NCBI GenBank assembly: GCA_037102815.1
Contig: BTPP01000006.1
Coordinates: 3,162,001 to 3,226,000, forward strand
Reading direction: 5' to 3'
Source of the DNA: Neurospora intermedia
Lineage: Eukaryota > Ascomycota > Sordariomycetes > Sordariales > Sordariaceae
Length of the DNA stretch: 64,000 nucleotides
Below the pieces are notes generated by a model that had not been told where the DNA came from, did no database searches, and saw only the letters and a list, made by a program, of their open reading frames with translations. Below, in pieces: positions 32,180-42,066 of the stretch (position 1 is its first letter; every line of letters begins with the position of its first letter). The position numbers and the translations under genes were made by a program.

Positions 32180-32808
32180 ATGACCTGCCTGAACGCTTTT
32201 TTGACAGCCCTGTTTGGCAAGGTCCTCTCAGCCTTCATTTGGCTCGGCGTGTTCTGGTGGAACATGAACTTCGTCTGGCCGGGTTGGCCGCTTCTGTAAG
32301 TCTACTTTATATCTCAATACATTTTTGTTTTTTCCTCTCTCTTCTCGTCTCCTTACAGTTTACCTTGGCCTTTCGGTCCCAAAAGGCCAAGGCGGCAAAT
32401 CGTGTGGCCATGCCCAGCATTGCCGCTCAAAAACAGCAACCTGGCAAGCCGCGAGGACGTGTTCGACCAATTGGACAAGATGGCGTAACATGCCAAATCT
32501 CTCATGGAAGGGTTTGCGAAGTGCGCGATTGGGGATTCCAGGGCTGAGATTAAGCGGCGTGTCAAGAGCGCCAACGAGCTCGCTCAGAAAAACAAGTGGA
32601 AGGTCGAGGTAACCCTTGAGGACAAAGAGATCAAGAATTAACTCACTGCAGAGATTGTCGAGAAAGATGGAGCTCCTCGTAAGCAAGCAGGGTAAAATGT
32701 TGAGGACGCCTGCGGCAAGGCATACTATCGCCTTGTACAAAAGGACCGGAGAGGCATTCAAGAGCCGGCCGACGACAAAGATACGCCGCCCTTCGAGAGG
32801 TAGTAAGG
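32180..32808 (+). pseudogene. Decayed gene with one intron and in-frame stops
   Basis: Exon 32180-32295 (MTCLNAFLTALFGKVL, with a hydrophobic segment FIWLGVFWWNMNFVW) joins exon 2 at 32359 through a good intron (GTAAGT donor, TTACAG acceptor). The frame ends at TAA 32486, which would give 81 residues. The same frame then stays coding-like for about 100 more codons (AEIKRRVKSANELAQKNKW, ACGKAYYRLVQKDRRG), interrupted by only two more TAA codons. This suggests a longer helical protein of roughly 190 residues broken by Gln-to-stop changes. A truncated 81-residue product is still possible. The family is not recognised. Confidence 0.45.
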
Positions 32809-33184
32809 GGAAGATCAGAATTGGAGATGAATAGATTGGGGGAGTGTGTGGATGAATCATGACTGCTTCCTTCCTATTCCACAACCTTCCTCTTCATTCT
32901 GTTTCGTTGCCACAGAAGGAGCGGGACTGAAGCCCTCTTTCCTTCCCCTGCCCCAACTGAGAACCTTGATGAGCTAAGCATGCACTTCTGCATTCTGCAA
33001 GGCAGCCAACTTCGTAGAACCCGAGACTCAACTGTGTCCTTTTCTTCTTCTTTTTTTCCTATATATATTCTTTTGACCCCGTCACACCTCCTCAGCTTCC
33101 TCCCTAGTCCCAAGGAAGACTTGCTCGCCACAGCCAAGTTACCCACCTCTATTCCCTCGAAAAACCGACAAGAGAACCAACAAG

Positions 33185-33502
33185 ATGGCACCAGTATACG
33201 ACGTGGAATACGATTTACACCCATACGGTACTGCGATCCCTTACCTGGTTGAAGTCGATTCATCCTCAGGAGGTTCCAGCCCGATCCTCCACCACCCTTC
33301 CGATCTCGAAGATCTCGACTACTGGTTCCGACTTGAGTATGCCGACTGGGAAACAGCTGTCAATCAGGACTCAAAGACGCGTGCCTCTTTAGCTCCACGA
33401 CCTGTTGCTAGGAACAAGAGATCCTGGAACGGAAGAGGCGAGATGGAAAAGCGTGTTAAGAGGCAGAGGCTGGACCTCGATGGATCTTTCAATACGGCAT
33501 AA
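33185..33502 (+). CDS. Hypothetical protein, 105 residues
   Basis: An intact frame with a good start context (accaacaagATGg). The protein is acidic in the first half (DVEYDLHPYGTAIPYLVEVD, then SDLEDLDYWFRLEYADWE) and strongly basic near the end (RNKRSWNGRGEMEKRVKRQR), which looks like a nuclear localisation signal. There is no signal peptide, membrane segment or known domain. It lies among decayed genes, so it could be a survivor or a fragment. The mixed composition without repeats favours real coding. Confidence 0.4.
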   Translation: MAPVYDVEYDLHPYGTAIPYLVEVDSSSGGSSPILHHPSDLEDLDYWFRLEYADWETAVNQDSKTRASLAPRPVARNKRSWNGRGEMEKRVKRQRLDLDGSFNTA

Positions 33503-33998
33503 ACATCCTTCGCCCAAGACACTTCAAACGCAACGACAAGACGGCGACATCTATAGCACCTAACTGGTGTCTTGTTTGACAACACATACGGACAGGTCCT
33601 GGGACATACCAGTTCCAGAAAAGTATGCCACTTCTTCCCACCATGTCCCATTGTTCTGAAGAGCACTTACTAATCACTGCGCCAACAGTTTCCGTTACCA
33701 ACGAGCCATACATCGCAGAGGCGCAAACAATCTGGCCCTTAAACACACCCACCATATTCTGGCTCCTGGGTACTACGGCATGAGTAAACACGAAACTGCC
33801 GACAAAGCTATGAAGCAAACTCTTAAGTGTTCGGATATCGTGTGCTGCGCGTGAAGGACGTCCTCCACGGCCGCACTCCCTCCAGCCCTGGTGGTAGCGG
33901 CGCTGCCACTCCTGCTCGCGTGGTCTCCGGCTCTGGCGGTGGTGGTGCTGGAGCATCCAAGATACAATCAGCGATGACGGCAATACCGTACAGCACAC

Positions 33999-34350
33999 CA
34001 CCACGCTCACGAGCTTCGTGTCCAAAATACGTTCGGCGATCTCGACTTGTGGTGTCGGTACGGGGTGCCCAAAAGTGTCAACACGGATGACCCGAGGCAT
34101 GCCAAGACCCTTGTCCAACAGACCTTTGACGATCTGTTGAAGGACTGCATACGCAATCGCAACCGATCCTCGACCGCGCAAAAGGTCATCGTGGCAGCAT
34201 ACACCACGTGACTGTGGTTATGCGTCGCTCAACGGAGACATTCCCGGTTGCCCAGTGTGCAATACACTGAGCCACTTCTATGATGCCTGCAAGAAGAGAA
34301 AAGTATCTGGGGAAGACAGGCGCCATGAGGACTGGAAGCTTCTCAAGTAG
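33999..34350 (+). pseudogene. Zinc-knuckle-like gene relic
   Basis: A plus-strand frame reads NTFGDLDLWCRYGVPKSVN, then VQQTFDDLLKDCIRNRN. After a frameshift near 34205 it continues DCGYASLNGDIPGCPVCNTL and SHFYDACKKRKVSG, ending at LLK and a double stop near 34350. The Cys/His spacing (CPVCNTLSHFYDAC) resembles a CCHC-type zinc knuckle. One frameshift and no clear start mark it as broken. The protein could derive from a mobile element or a nucleic-acid-binding gene. I cannot tell which. Confidence 0.4.
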
Positions 34351-35746
34351 TGATAGTGGATATGGGCAGGAATACCCCGTTGCGTCTCCCGAACTTTACA
34401 ATGACGTACCCGTCTTCGGACATCCCGCCCTTAATGTTCTGGTCTGTCTGGTCTTCTGAATACGAGAAGAAGTTCCAGCTCTCTTCTCGAATATCGACGA
34501 TCGGCTGTGGTCCCTCGTCCTTGGTGTCGTCCTCTTTCTCATCACCCTTATTATCCTCGTCGTTCTCGTCGTCCTGCCGATAACGCTGTCGGAGAGACTA
34601 GGCCGGTAGCGGAAAAGACAGAAAAGGAATGAATGAGTGGGAAAAAATGAAGGGGTTGGCGGCGGCGGGGAGAGAAGAGGGAGCGGAGCTGAGAGGAGAG
34701 GAGGGAGCTAGGGAAAGAGAGGAGCGAGCTAGGAAAAGAGAGGAGGGACTGGCGGCGGGGAGAGGGTCATTGCCCTGGCGGGCCGGCTTAAAAAAATCGC
34801 CGATCGGGCGATTGTTGGCCGAGACCAAAATCTTCGGCTTCTTGCCCCTAGGGGCGCGGGTGGGTGCCGTAGTTGGGGCACGGGTGGCCCCCGTAACCCT
34901 GAACTGGGTCAAAGCCGCCTGCTTCGGAGCAGGGGCAGGATGGGTAGCGGGCCGGGCGGCCGGGTGCGGCGGGGATGCAAGAACGGTGGCAAACGAGGTT
35001 CCACCCGACACGTAGCGGGCAATCGAGCAAGGACTTGATGATGATTGTAGTTCATTGATAATATAGTCCACGTCTGCTTCGTTCCAATCCAGCTAGTACC
35101 AGCCCGTGCAACACTGGCTAACAGCGACACAAGATCTGTTTATTGATAGACATTCACAGATTCAGATACCTTGGAAGGCTGACAACTCAAAATGCAACAA
35201 CCAAGCAAGAACGAGTTGTCCCCACTTGGAACCTTCCTCATGAGGGTCAAGTCCTATGGCTGCTCTTCACATCGGCCGAGCACTGCCTATGACCTCAAGC
35301 TGATGGGCAAGAACTCGTTTATGACACCCGGTTATCCAAGAATTCCCTTACCATCCAGCCAATATGTTCCCGCTCTTCTATCCACGTCCGAGACACGTCC
35401 ATCTAATGTTTCTTGTCTGTCACCGAGATACCTTTCATCTGAACTCGAGATGCGGCCTGTCGTCTTGTTTGCTCTCTGAAGGGAGCAAAGACCAGTGTCA
35501 TTGCAGACGAAGCTCATTTCTTGCGCAACAGCGAGAGCTCCGTTTGATGATGCGCTCGCAAAATCCCACGCAACGCCACGGAACGTATCTTGTTCGGCCA
35601 CACCGCTGCTCAATACCTCTAGCGTCCCGTCCAGGACATGAAGGCGATCGCAGCCATGCTGTGGGAGGACGCAAAGCGCCCGCCGCCCGGTCACAATCAC
35701 TGAACCGTTTGAGTTTCGCAAATTCCAGTGTACTGGAATTTACAAC
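34351..35746. other. Low-complexity and decayed sequence
   Basis: About 1.4 kb. It contains an Ala/Pro-rich minus-strand frame (34598-35071) with an ordinary-looking N-terminal part (DYIINELQSSSSPCSIARY) and a purine-rich repetitive plus strand (GAGAGGAGGGAGC-like units near 34690-34750). I cannot support a functional gene. Confidence 0.35.
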
Positions 35747-36280
35747 ATGGCGGATCCCCAACTTGACATCTGCATCGACGACGCAAATCCCGCCACAGTC
35801 GAGGCCCTGCGCATTATCGAGTATGAGCGAGGTTATAAGTGGTGTGTCCTTCACCCAATGCCCAGTTCGTCTGTTGGAAACAAGGCCAAAAACGCTAAAG
35901 AGAAAGCTGGCCAGAGTTACCAAAGACTTGAAGAAAAGGGCTGAGGATGAGGCGAAGAACGTTACCTGTAGAGAGGTTCGGGGAAAGACAGAGAAGGCCG
36001 AGAAGCTCTAAGGGAGATCGAAGAAGAGAGAGAGAGACATGGGCAGGAGCAGGATAATATGCCATAGACATGTTTGGTTGGGGCTTCTGTGCTCGGCTCT
36101 GAAGACATGGCTATCATTGCCAGCCAGCGTTAAGACAGCAAAGTCGTTGCGGCCGAGACCGGAATGGTCAACGAGCTTGATATGCTTCTGCGGTTGAGCG
36201 GCGAGGAAAGTGGTCGAGTGCGCGACCATGACATCGGAAGCAGGTTGAGAGGAGCGGAGCGCCAGAAGGGGCGTAACCAC
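35747..36280 (+). pseudogene. Decayed coiled-coil gene
   Basis: From ATG 35747 the frame reads MADPQLDICIDDANPATVEA, then LRIIEYERGYKW. The coding-like frame then shifts to KTLKRKLARVTKDLKKRAED and, after another shift near 36010, to LREIEEERERHGQEQDN and beyond. The composition (charged, helical) is continuous across the shifts, so this looks like one coiled-coil protein broken by at least two frameshifts and several stops. The family is not recognised. Confidence 0.4.
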
Positions 36281-36336
36281 CACTGATGTCTATCACTAAC
36301 CCGCTACGAAACGATCCCCCGGCAGCACCAGCTATA

Positions 36337-36402
36337 GTCGATGCGGGATTGAGACCCACGACCTCAGGAGGAACACTCCTGCGCGCTACCGCGCCCATCG
36401 AC
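36337..36402 (-). ncRNA. tRNA-like element, copy 2
   Basis: 66 nt, about 92% identical to copy 1 at 30299-30364 over the shared 86-nt core. The anticodon-like stem CAGGA...TCCTG is unchanged and its loop reads GTGTTCC. The T stem changes one A-U pair to a G-U wobble, so pairing is kept. It again starts 28 nt after the TAG of the upstream coding relic. No T5 run follows this copy. Confidence 0.45.
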
Positions 36403-36430
36403 ATCACAAGCCGGCACCACCACACGCTAT

Positions 36431-36800
36431 CTACTCATCTTCCTCTCCACGAGCGATCGTCAGCAGTTCATCCAACTTCGCATCCATGGCGTTCAGCTTT
36501 CCGTCGACAGCGCGGCGCTGTGGGGTGGGGAAGAGCGAAGTCTGGTGGTAGAAAGCCGGTGAATTGCTCCCAGGGAGCCGGGTTTGTTAGGAGATGAAGG
36601 GTTAGCGAGGCGGTACGAGGGGAGTTCGTCCTCATATTCATGGGAGGATGCCTTTCGCTTGAGGGATCTTGGCGTTGGGAACGGGGGGTTTGAGGGGGAT
36701 ATAGTGGCTGTGACGCTGCTCCTGATAGTGTGGGAGGCGGATGGCGGTGATGGCCCCGAGGATTGGGTTGTTGACCTGGGTATTGCCCGTAGTTAGACAT
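36431..36800 (-). pseudogene. Paralogue of the small amphipathic-helix gene, probably broken
   Basis: The last 28 codons (RRAVDGKLNAMDAKLDELL, then TIARGEEDE and TAG) match the end of the protein at 30393-30617. Just upstream the sequence CCCCACAG could be an intron acceptor. The open frame that starts at 36800 (MSNYGQYPGQQPNPRGHH, Pro-rich) is in a different phase, and I find no donor that joins the two in frame. Either there is a non-standard intron or a frameshift has killed the gene. Confidence 0.4.
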
Positions 36801-37282
36801 TATACTTGCTATCTCTTTTTTTCCCCTGAAGAGTAATCGTGTTTCTAGCTACGAGGGTAGACTCGGGATACCAAATTTAGCCTAATTGCCTACAAATTCG
36901 CCGTTCCTATTTCGGTAGCCCTTATTTAATAGTTCAAGAGGAGGAACCCGAAGAAATTTATATAGTAATAAGCAAGACCTAAAGAGGATATACGAGACAA
37001 TAAGTTCCCGGTGAATAACTAACTTGTAATTAAGTAGTCTATTCAACGTTAGCGTTCGTTTACGATAGGTACCACAGCGGGAATATAAGGAGGGTATCAA
37101 GTCTTGAGGGGGGGTTCCAACAGTTGACTGGTTTGTTAGAGCTGATAACGAGACAAGCCTTGTTGCAAGAGCAAGCACTGTTGGTTGAGGGAGGCTTCTG
37201 ATTGGTCGGATTTGGGTGTAAAATAGCAAAAGCTAAAGACCCCTATAATGACCTTCTATAAAGGCCACTATAGCGGTCGAGG

Positions 37283-37284
<2 letters not shown>

Positions 37285-37313
<29 letters not shown>
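37285..37313 (-). repeat. Poly(A) tail-like run, 29 bases
   Basis: 29 T on the plus strand, i.e. A29 on the minus strand, ending a minus-strand segment that starts with tRNA-like promoter boxes. This is the position expected for the tail of a retroposed short element. Confidence 0.7.
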
Positions 37314-37625
37314 GGAGGGGGGAGGTCCGGATGAGGGTATTCACACTTTCATTTTTGCGCGAGACTTCTCGCGCGATGGAAAAAAAGCTGCCACTAATTG
37401 GAATCGAACTGGCAATCCCAAGAAAGAAGGCGACAAAGAGAACCATTGAGCCACTGGCCCAATTGATTGAAAGCGAGTTTCGTTCTTTCCTTTGATATAG
37501 GGCAAGAAATTTTCTGAGGGGTGATGAACTTTGGGAAAGAAGCATCGTCACTTTAGGGTTCAAACTTAGGACCTTTAGCAATTGGCCATAGCGTACCTAA
37601 CTGATGAACCAATCAAAGGCCTCCC
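37314..37625 (-). mobile_element. tRNA-related SINE-like segment
   Basis: On the minus strand the unit at 37622-37549 has an A-box-like GGTTCATCAGTTAGG (37610-37596) and a B-box-like GTTTGAACCC (37565-37556). A second unit has TGGCTCAATGG (37453-37443) and AGTTCGATTCC (37410-37400), then a T7 run. A perfect 8-bp hairpin and A29 follow. Two tRNA-like heads plus a poly(A) tail resemble a dimeric tRNA-derived SINE. Neither unit folds into a proper tRNA. An alternative is that the boxes are chance matches inside a TIR element. Confidence 0.4.
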
Positions 37626-37720
37626 CTCAACAACAAGACTTGTCAAATCAACAAGGCTTGTCAAAGTGCAAGCATTGAACCCCCCCAACAAGGCTTGATA
37701 CGCTGGTGATTTTCCCACTA

Positions 37721-38481
37721 TGGTATAATTACGATCCGATTATAAGCGAATAAATTTGCGAAAAACTTAACGAGGGAATTTGTAATGAGTAAATGGGTCG
37801 GTAGGTATTGAGGAACAGATAATAACTCAAGTAAAGTGAAGGATTTATGGTGCAATGGCCAGAGCTGATGGTTGGTGGTCTGGTGGTCGTGGCAGATGAC
37901 GTCGAGTATCTGTCCTGGGGTGAATAGGTAGTAGATGAAATTCAGGCATGATCTTGGGTGGTCAGCACTTGATCTTGCCAGTCCCTTGCTGTCAACACAC
38001 TATGAAGTGTCGGTACATGATCGTTGGGCGCGGCGAATTTCATCTTCGTACCGTCGTCGGCAGGATTGGTCTGAGTCGCTTTCCGAAGCAAAGTTTGAGG
38101 AGGATGATGCCTAGGTAGCTGGTCTAAAGAGGTGCATTCCGGCACGGGCAGTCCCTGGCTGTGGTTTGCTTTCTTGCCCACAAAGGTGTGTTGAACGTAA
38201 GGTTCGTTCAAGAGGACCGGCTTGTCTTCCGCGACTAAGTAGGTGTGAAGGGGGAGTTTGGATCTACGAGGAAGATGATGCCCGTCTTAGTGATGGTTGT
38301 GGGGACCGTTGTTCACCATAGTAAGAAATCCAAATTGAGGTAAAAAAAAAAATCCCACTTCTTTTTTTGTTTTCACGAGTCCATGTGAGCGACTCAGTGA
38401 TGAAAGCTATTCCAACTCCACCCTTTCCCACTACCAATCCTTCCAGAAATGAATCATATCCATGAATTATCCTCCAACCCC
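37721..38481. other. Intergenic stretch
   Basis: About 0.76 kb. The first 100 bp are AT-rich like the inverted repeat beside it. The rest is ordinary, and I see no gene. Confidence 0.4.
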
Positions 38482-38894
38482 TTACGCACCCTGGCGAAGT
38501 CTGCACAAAGGCCTTCCCCTCTCCAACACCTTGGCGTTGCAAGTCAACCTCGAGTCCTCAATGCACGTCAATCGTTCGCCGCCTATTCATTATCATGTTT
38601 TGATTAGCATTCAATTCTCCTGTCTGTCATCTCCCAACCGTCACAGTCACTACCAAGAAAGTACTCACAGTTGTTAACACCTGCAGGCACACACCTGCCC
38701 GACTGGCCATTGACCTTGCAAACATCCTGCTTCAAGCTGGTGTTGGCGACGCAGCAGCCGCCGTTGGGGACGGGGCGGCCGGCGTTCTGGCGGGCAATGA
38801 TGTCGCGGCGGAGAACCGAGGTGTCGGACTCGATGACGGCGGCGTTGACGGAGAGAGCCGTGAAGAAGAGGGAGGTGAGGATGGTGAGTTTCAT
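38482..38894 (-). CDS. Small secreted cysteine-rich protein (effector-like)
   Basis: Two exons (38894-38669 and 38582-38482; GTGAGT donor, GCTAATC branch site, TAG acceptor, 86-bp intron) give 108 residues. The signal peptide is MKLTILTSLFFTALSVNAA, followed by a short propeptide with a Kex2-like RR (VLRRDIIARQ). The mature part has eight Cys: GGCC, DVC, GRC, NNC, LTC, LTC and PLC. The second exon supplies four of the eight, with the first split across the intron, which supports the splice model. Reading through the intron would end the protein after 20 unrelated residues. The CC-C-C-C-C-C-C spacing does not fit hydrophobins or CFEM. Such proteins are often secreted effectors, antimicrobial or surface proteins. 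The 5' leader has CCA/CTA repeats. Confidence 0.75.
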
Positions 38895-39981
38895 TTTGGC
38901 GGTTTGGATGATTTTGGATGGATCTTGATGATGATGGTGGTAGTGGTAGTGGTAGTAGTGGGTATTAGGACAGGCTGGCTGGTTGTTGACGAGAAGTGGG
39001 ATGTATATAATGAAAGTACCGGCCGGCGGTTGATGAACTGAAGATTGGTGTGTGAATGAATGAGTGTGTTGATGAGGGAGGTGAGTGATGGACATGACGG
39101 GAAAAAGGTTGACTTTATACCAAATGCCCATCGTCCCCAGGGAGGCGACAAAAGGACCAAGTACCTACATAATGTAACCCTATCACCTCCTGTCAGTCGG
39201 AGTAACAGCCTGGGTTCGGTCAGGGAAAACATTCGGAGACGGTACCGAGGCCCCTGTCCGTGGTACCTGCAGGAGTGATCAAGATCCCCAGATTGACAGC
39301 CAGGGGTTGAGCGATCTCCTTGACGCCGGAAACAGTCAGTTCCATGATGACAGGCACGGTGCTTGAGCCCAAGCGGGAGCCGAGGGTAACTTGACGGAAC
39401 GGTGACAGGGCGGTGACAGGCGGCTAATCCTCAACCGAAGCGACATCTCAGAGGGGTGATGTTGCAACAGGAGGCGTTAGACATGGTAGCATCGCCAGAT
39501 CGTGAGGCCCCTTGTGGTGGTTTGGCTGGGCGTCTCGAAGCCCTACAAGTGTAGGGGCTCAGGGGGTGCTGTTAGGGGTTGTGTTCGTGTCGCAGGTGCC
39601 CCACCTTCCCTATTGGTCAATAACACCCCCTCTTATTGGCTGTACAGGGAAAAAACGGTGTTCTTGGCAGGGGACAGCCTGGTGAAAGCCGAGGAAAGAG
39701 ACAATTCAGACGACAGTAACATTGTTGAATCCTAGAGGTAGGGGGATCAGGTACGACGAGGTTGAGTTAAAAAACAAAAGTCAATCGGTTATTGTAACCT
39801 GGGTCATTATAACCTGGAGCAATAACGATAAAGATTGGTAACAACACAAAAACTGGAGTGTAATTCTGGTGCCCCTCCTCGTCCCCAACCCCTCTGTCTT
39901 CCCTTTCGATTTTTACTCTCACTGCATCGCTTGTCCCATCATCTCTCCCCTTTCCACATACACGTCAAGCCACACAATGCC
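38895..39981. other. Intergenic stretch
   Basis: About 1.1 kb. It holds the leader of the cysteine-rich protein gene with its trinucleotide repeat (near 38930) and otherwise no gene I can support. Confidence 0.45.
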
Positions 39982-40959
39982 TCAAGCTCCAATCTGCGCG
40001 CCGTCAACCCCCGTGCTAAAGTGACTCTTCGTCAGCAACCACTGCTCCATCGTCAGCATGCCCGGGTGGTCCCTCCTCCTCGCCTCAATGTCAGCCTTGT
40101 AGCCCTCGCTCGCGAACCAACCAATCATCAAGCCAAGCTCCCTGGCAACAAAGGTCAACAGACTTCCGGCGAACGAATACGTCGACGGCATCGGATACCC
40201 AGTCGCCTTGGAAAAGGCCCTGCTGAGCTGCTCAATCGTCAACTCATCCCCCGCCAGCCCGATCGCCGTGTGATTCCAGTCCTCCGGGGCGTCAAACACC
40301 TTGGCCGCAAACACTCCGATATCGCGCACCGCAATCCACTGCAGCGACTTTCTGTCCTCCCCCAAGTGATTCTTCAGCGCCGTCAAGAACAGGCTCGTCG
40401 GCATGCCGGGTTTGAGGTTATCCATGAACGCCACGGGCCTCAGGATGGTCCAGCCCATCCTGGATCCAGGCTGCTTGCCGCACGTTGCATTCAGATAATC
40501 CTCAATTATCTTCTTGGTCTGAAAGTGTGGGATAGGCGTCGGGTTCTCCCAGCTCCTGGCATCGCCGCCGCGTTCGACAGAGCTGTACACAAAGTGCTGG
40601 ACACCGTTGGCAATGGCTCCGTCAATGAGGGCCTTGCCTTGCTTGACCTCGCCGTCAAAGGTGACGCCGGGGCCCATGGAGACTTGAACAGAGAAGACGC
40701 CCCAGATGGGAAGCTGCTGATCGCCTGCGATGATCTTGGCTGACTCGAAGAGGGCCGGCACATTGTCGAGGTTGCCTTCGACCAGCTTGACGCGAGGGTA
40801 GCGCTTGACGAGGTCAAGGGCGGTAGGGCTGTCGGCTTTGCGGGTGACGGCGAGGATGGAGAACTTTTCGCCAGACTTGTCGAGGTCCATGAGGGCGTCA
40901 ATGACGGCGCCGCCTTGCTGGCCGGTGGCACCGGTAACGAGGATTGTCTTCTTGGTCAT
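39982..40959 (-). CDS. NmrA-like family protein (HSCARG type)
   Basis: A single exon of 325 residues starting at MTKKTILVTGATGQQGGAVI, where the NAD(P)-binding GATGQQGG motif lies close to the N-terminus as expected. The frame is open for 26 codons upstream, but a short leader is more likely. Family features include VEGNLDN, the WGVFSVQ segment, GVQHFVYSSVERGGD and PVAFMDNL. These atypical short-chain dehydrogenases lack the YxxxK catalytic pair and act as redox sensors (NmrA, HSCARG) or as reductases. The start region is divergent from the SnoaL-like gene. No GATA factor or nitrogen-regulation gene is in the window to suggest a partner. Confidence 0.88.
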   Translation of the reverse strand: MTKKTILVTGATGQQGGAVIDALMDLDKSGEKFSILAVTRKADSPTALDLVKRYPRVKLVEGNLDNVPALFESAKIIAGDQQLPIWGVFSVQVSMGPGVTFDGEVKQGKALIDGAIANGVQHFVYSSVERGGDARSWENPTPIPHFQTKKIIEDYLNATCGKQPGSRMGWTILRPVAFMDNLKPGMPTSLFLTALKNHLGEDRKSLQWIAVRDIGVFAAKVFDAPEDWNHTAIGLAGDELTIEQLSRAFSKATGYPMPSTYSFAGSLLTFVARELGLMIGWFASEGYKADIEARRRDHPGMLTMEQWLLTKSHFSTGVDGAQIGA

Positions 40960-42066
40960 TTTGGGGGGCGAGTCAATTGGGCTGATGTTGATTTGACAAG
41001 TTGTGTTGGCTTGACAGGTTCGAATGATGGATGACAAACTTGAATGTCAGAGGTGAAAATGAGGAAGAGGACTCGAGTGAGTGAAAACGTGAGAATGCTG
41101 GGTTGCCTACCACCAACTGTCACTAATGCTCCTTCCGTTGCCTGTTAGCCACAGGAAGAGCTTGAGGACAGTGTTAGTTCCGATGACCGACGACAGATTG
41201 TTACACTGACATGAAGATTCCAACGGAGTGGCAGTGACCACCGCAGCACCCACGACTGCACTGACAGACACACCCCAAGGACAGAACGTTGGACTGGGAC
41301 CATCGGAATCTCACAACTGCCAACTGCCAACTCCCATCAAGGAAAACGACACTAGCATTGCATTGCGTGACCTGCACTCTCACCTTCCTAGCGCCATGTT
41401 TTGGGTTTAAACCTTTCTCGAAATGCCTGCAACACATCATTTACATGCTTGAGTGTGGTTTTCTGGTATTATACTGCACGTCCTGAGCATGACGATGGGC
41501 GCAGAGCATGCACCAACATAGGGGCATATACGAGGCCTTGGACTGCACGAGCCACTCCCCAGGAGTATGACGATGCACGAGCCCAGATAAGCTCAAATTG
41601 GAGGACCCTTCACCCATCATGTGGTACCTCCTTGCATCTGTCAAGGAAGAAAGGAAGGCAGTGAGCAGCATCTCGGGTCCAGTTGATCACCGTCCTCTCA
41701 CGAAACTACCATGCTTATTCTTCACCCAGAGCCAAAGCTCGGTGAGACAGTCTCACAGGGCACTCACCTTGACAGCCACTTGACAGCTTGTGCAGTGTTC
41801 ACATGGACCTCATTCCAGGCTTTTGCTTGAACTAAGCCACGTCGTCGCCGTGTAGTCAGTACGTTGAACATAAACGGTAAATCTTGAACATTGCCAACCC
41901 GACACCAACAACCACTCACCCTCTTATTGACCCAAGTTATCCATCCGCTGTCAAAGAGGCAATCATCACTCATTCAATATCACCGCTTATCACTGTCGCG
42001 AAGCATCACAGACTTTGACAGACATTTCTCAAAACACTCAAGCATCCATCCTCACCAACCGCCAAG
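40960..42066. other. Divergent intergenic region
   Basis: About 1.1 kb between the NmrA-like and SnoaL-like genes, holding both promoters. There is no other feature I can support. Confidence 0.45.

Larger units (their letters stand above)
37070..37720. repeat. Imperfect large inverted repeat (possible TIR element)
   Basis: The left arm (about 37070-37245) is the reverse complement of the right arm (about 37570-37720), with many transitions. An exact shared 14-mer is CAACAAGGCTTGTC at 37649-37662, found inverted at 37152-37165. Flanking matches include GAACCCCCC...CTTGATAC and ACCAATCA...GCCTCCC. The spacer of about 330 bp holds a T29 run, a perfect 8-bp hairpin (37357-37374) and tRNA-promoter-like boxes. 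The surroundings (36880-37720) are AT-rich, which fits mild RIP of duplicated arms. Confidence 0.6.

Noticed and set aside
33489-34181. 230-codon minus-strand frame
   Set aside because: Overlaps a more coherent plus-strand zinc-knuckle relic. The minus frame has low-complexity Arg/Ser/His stretches and no domain.
34598-35071. 157-codon Ala/Pro-rich minus-strand frame
   Set aside because: Its second half is a translation of a purine-rich repeat. The first half looks more natural, but there is no start or domain to support it.
39835-40743. 302-codon frame opposite the NmrA-like gene
   Set aside because: Basic, His/Arg/Leu-rich shadow of the real gene on the other strand.
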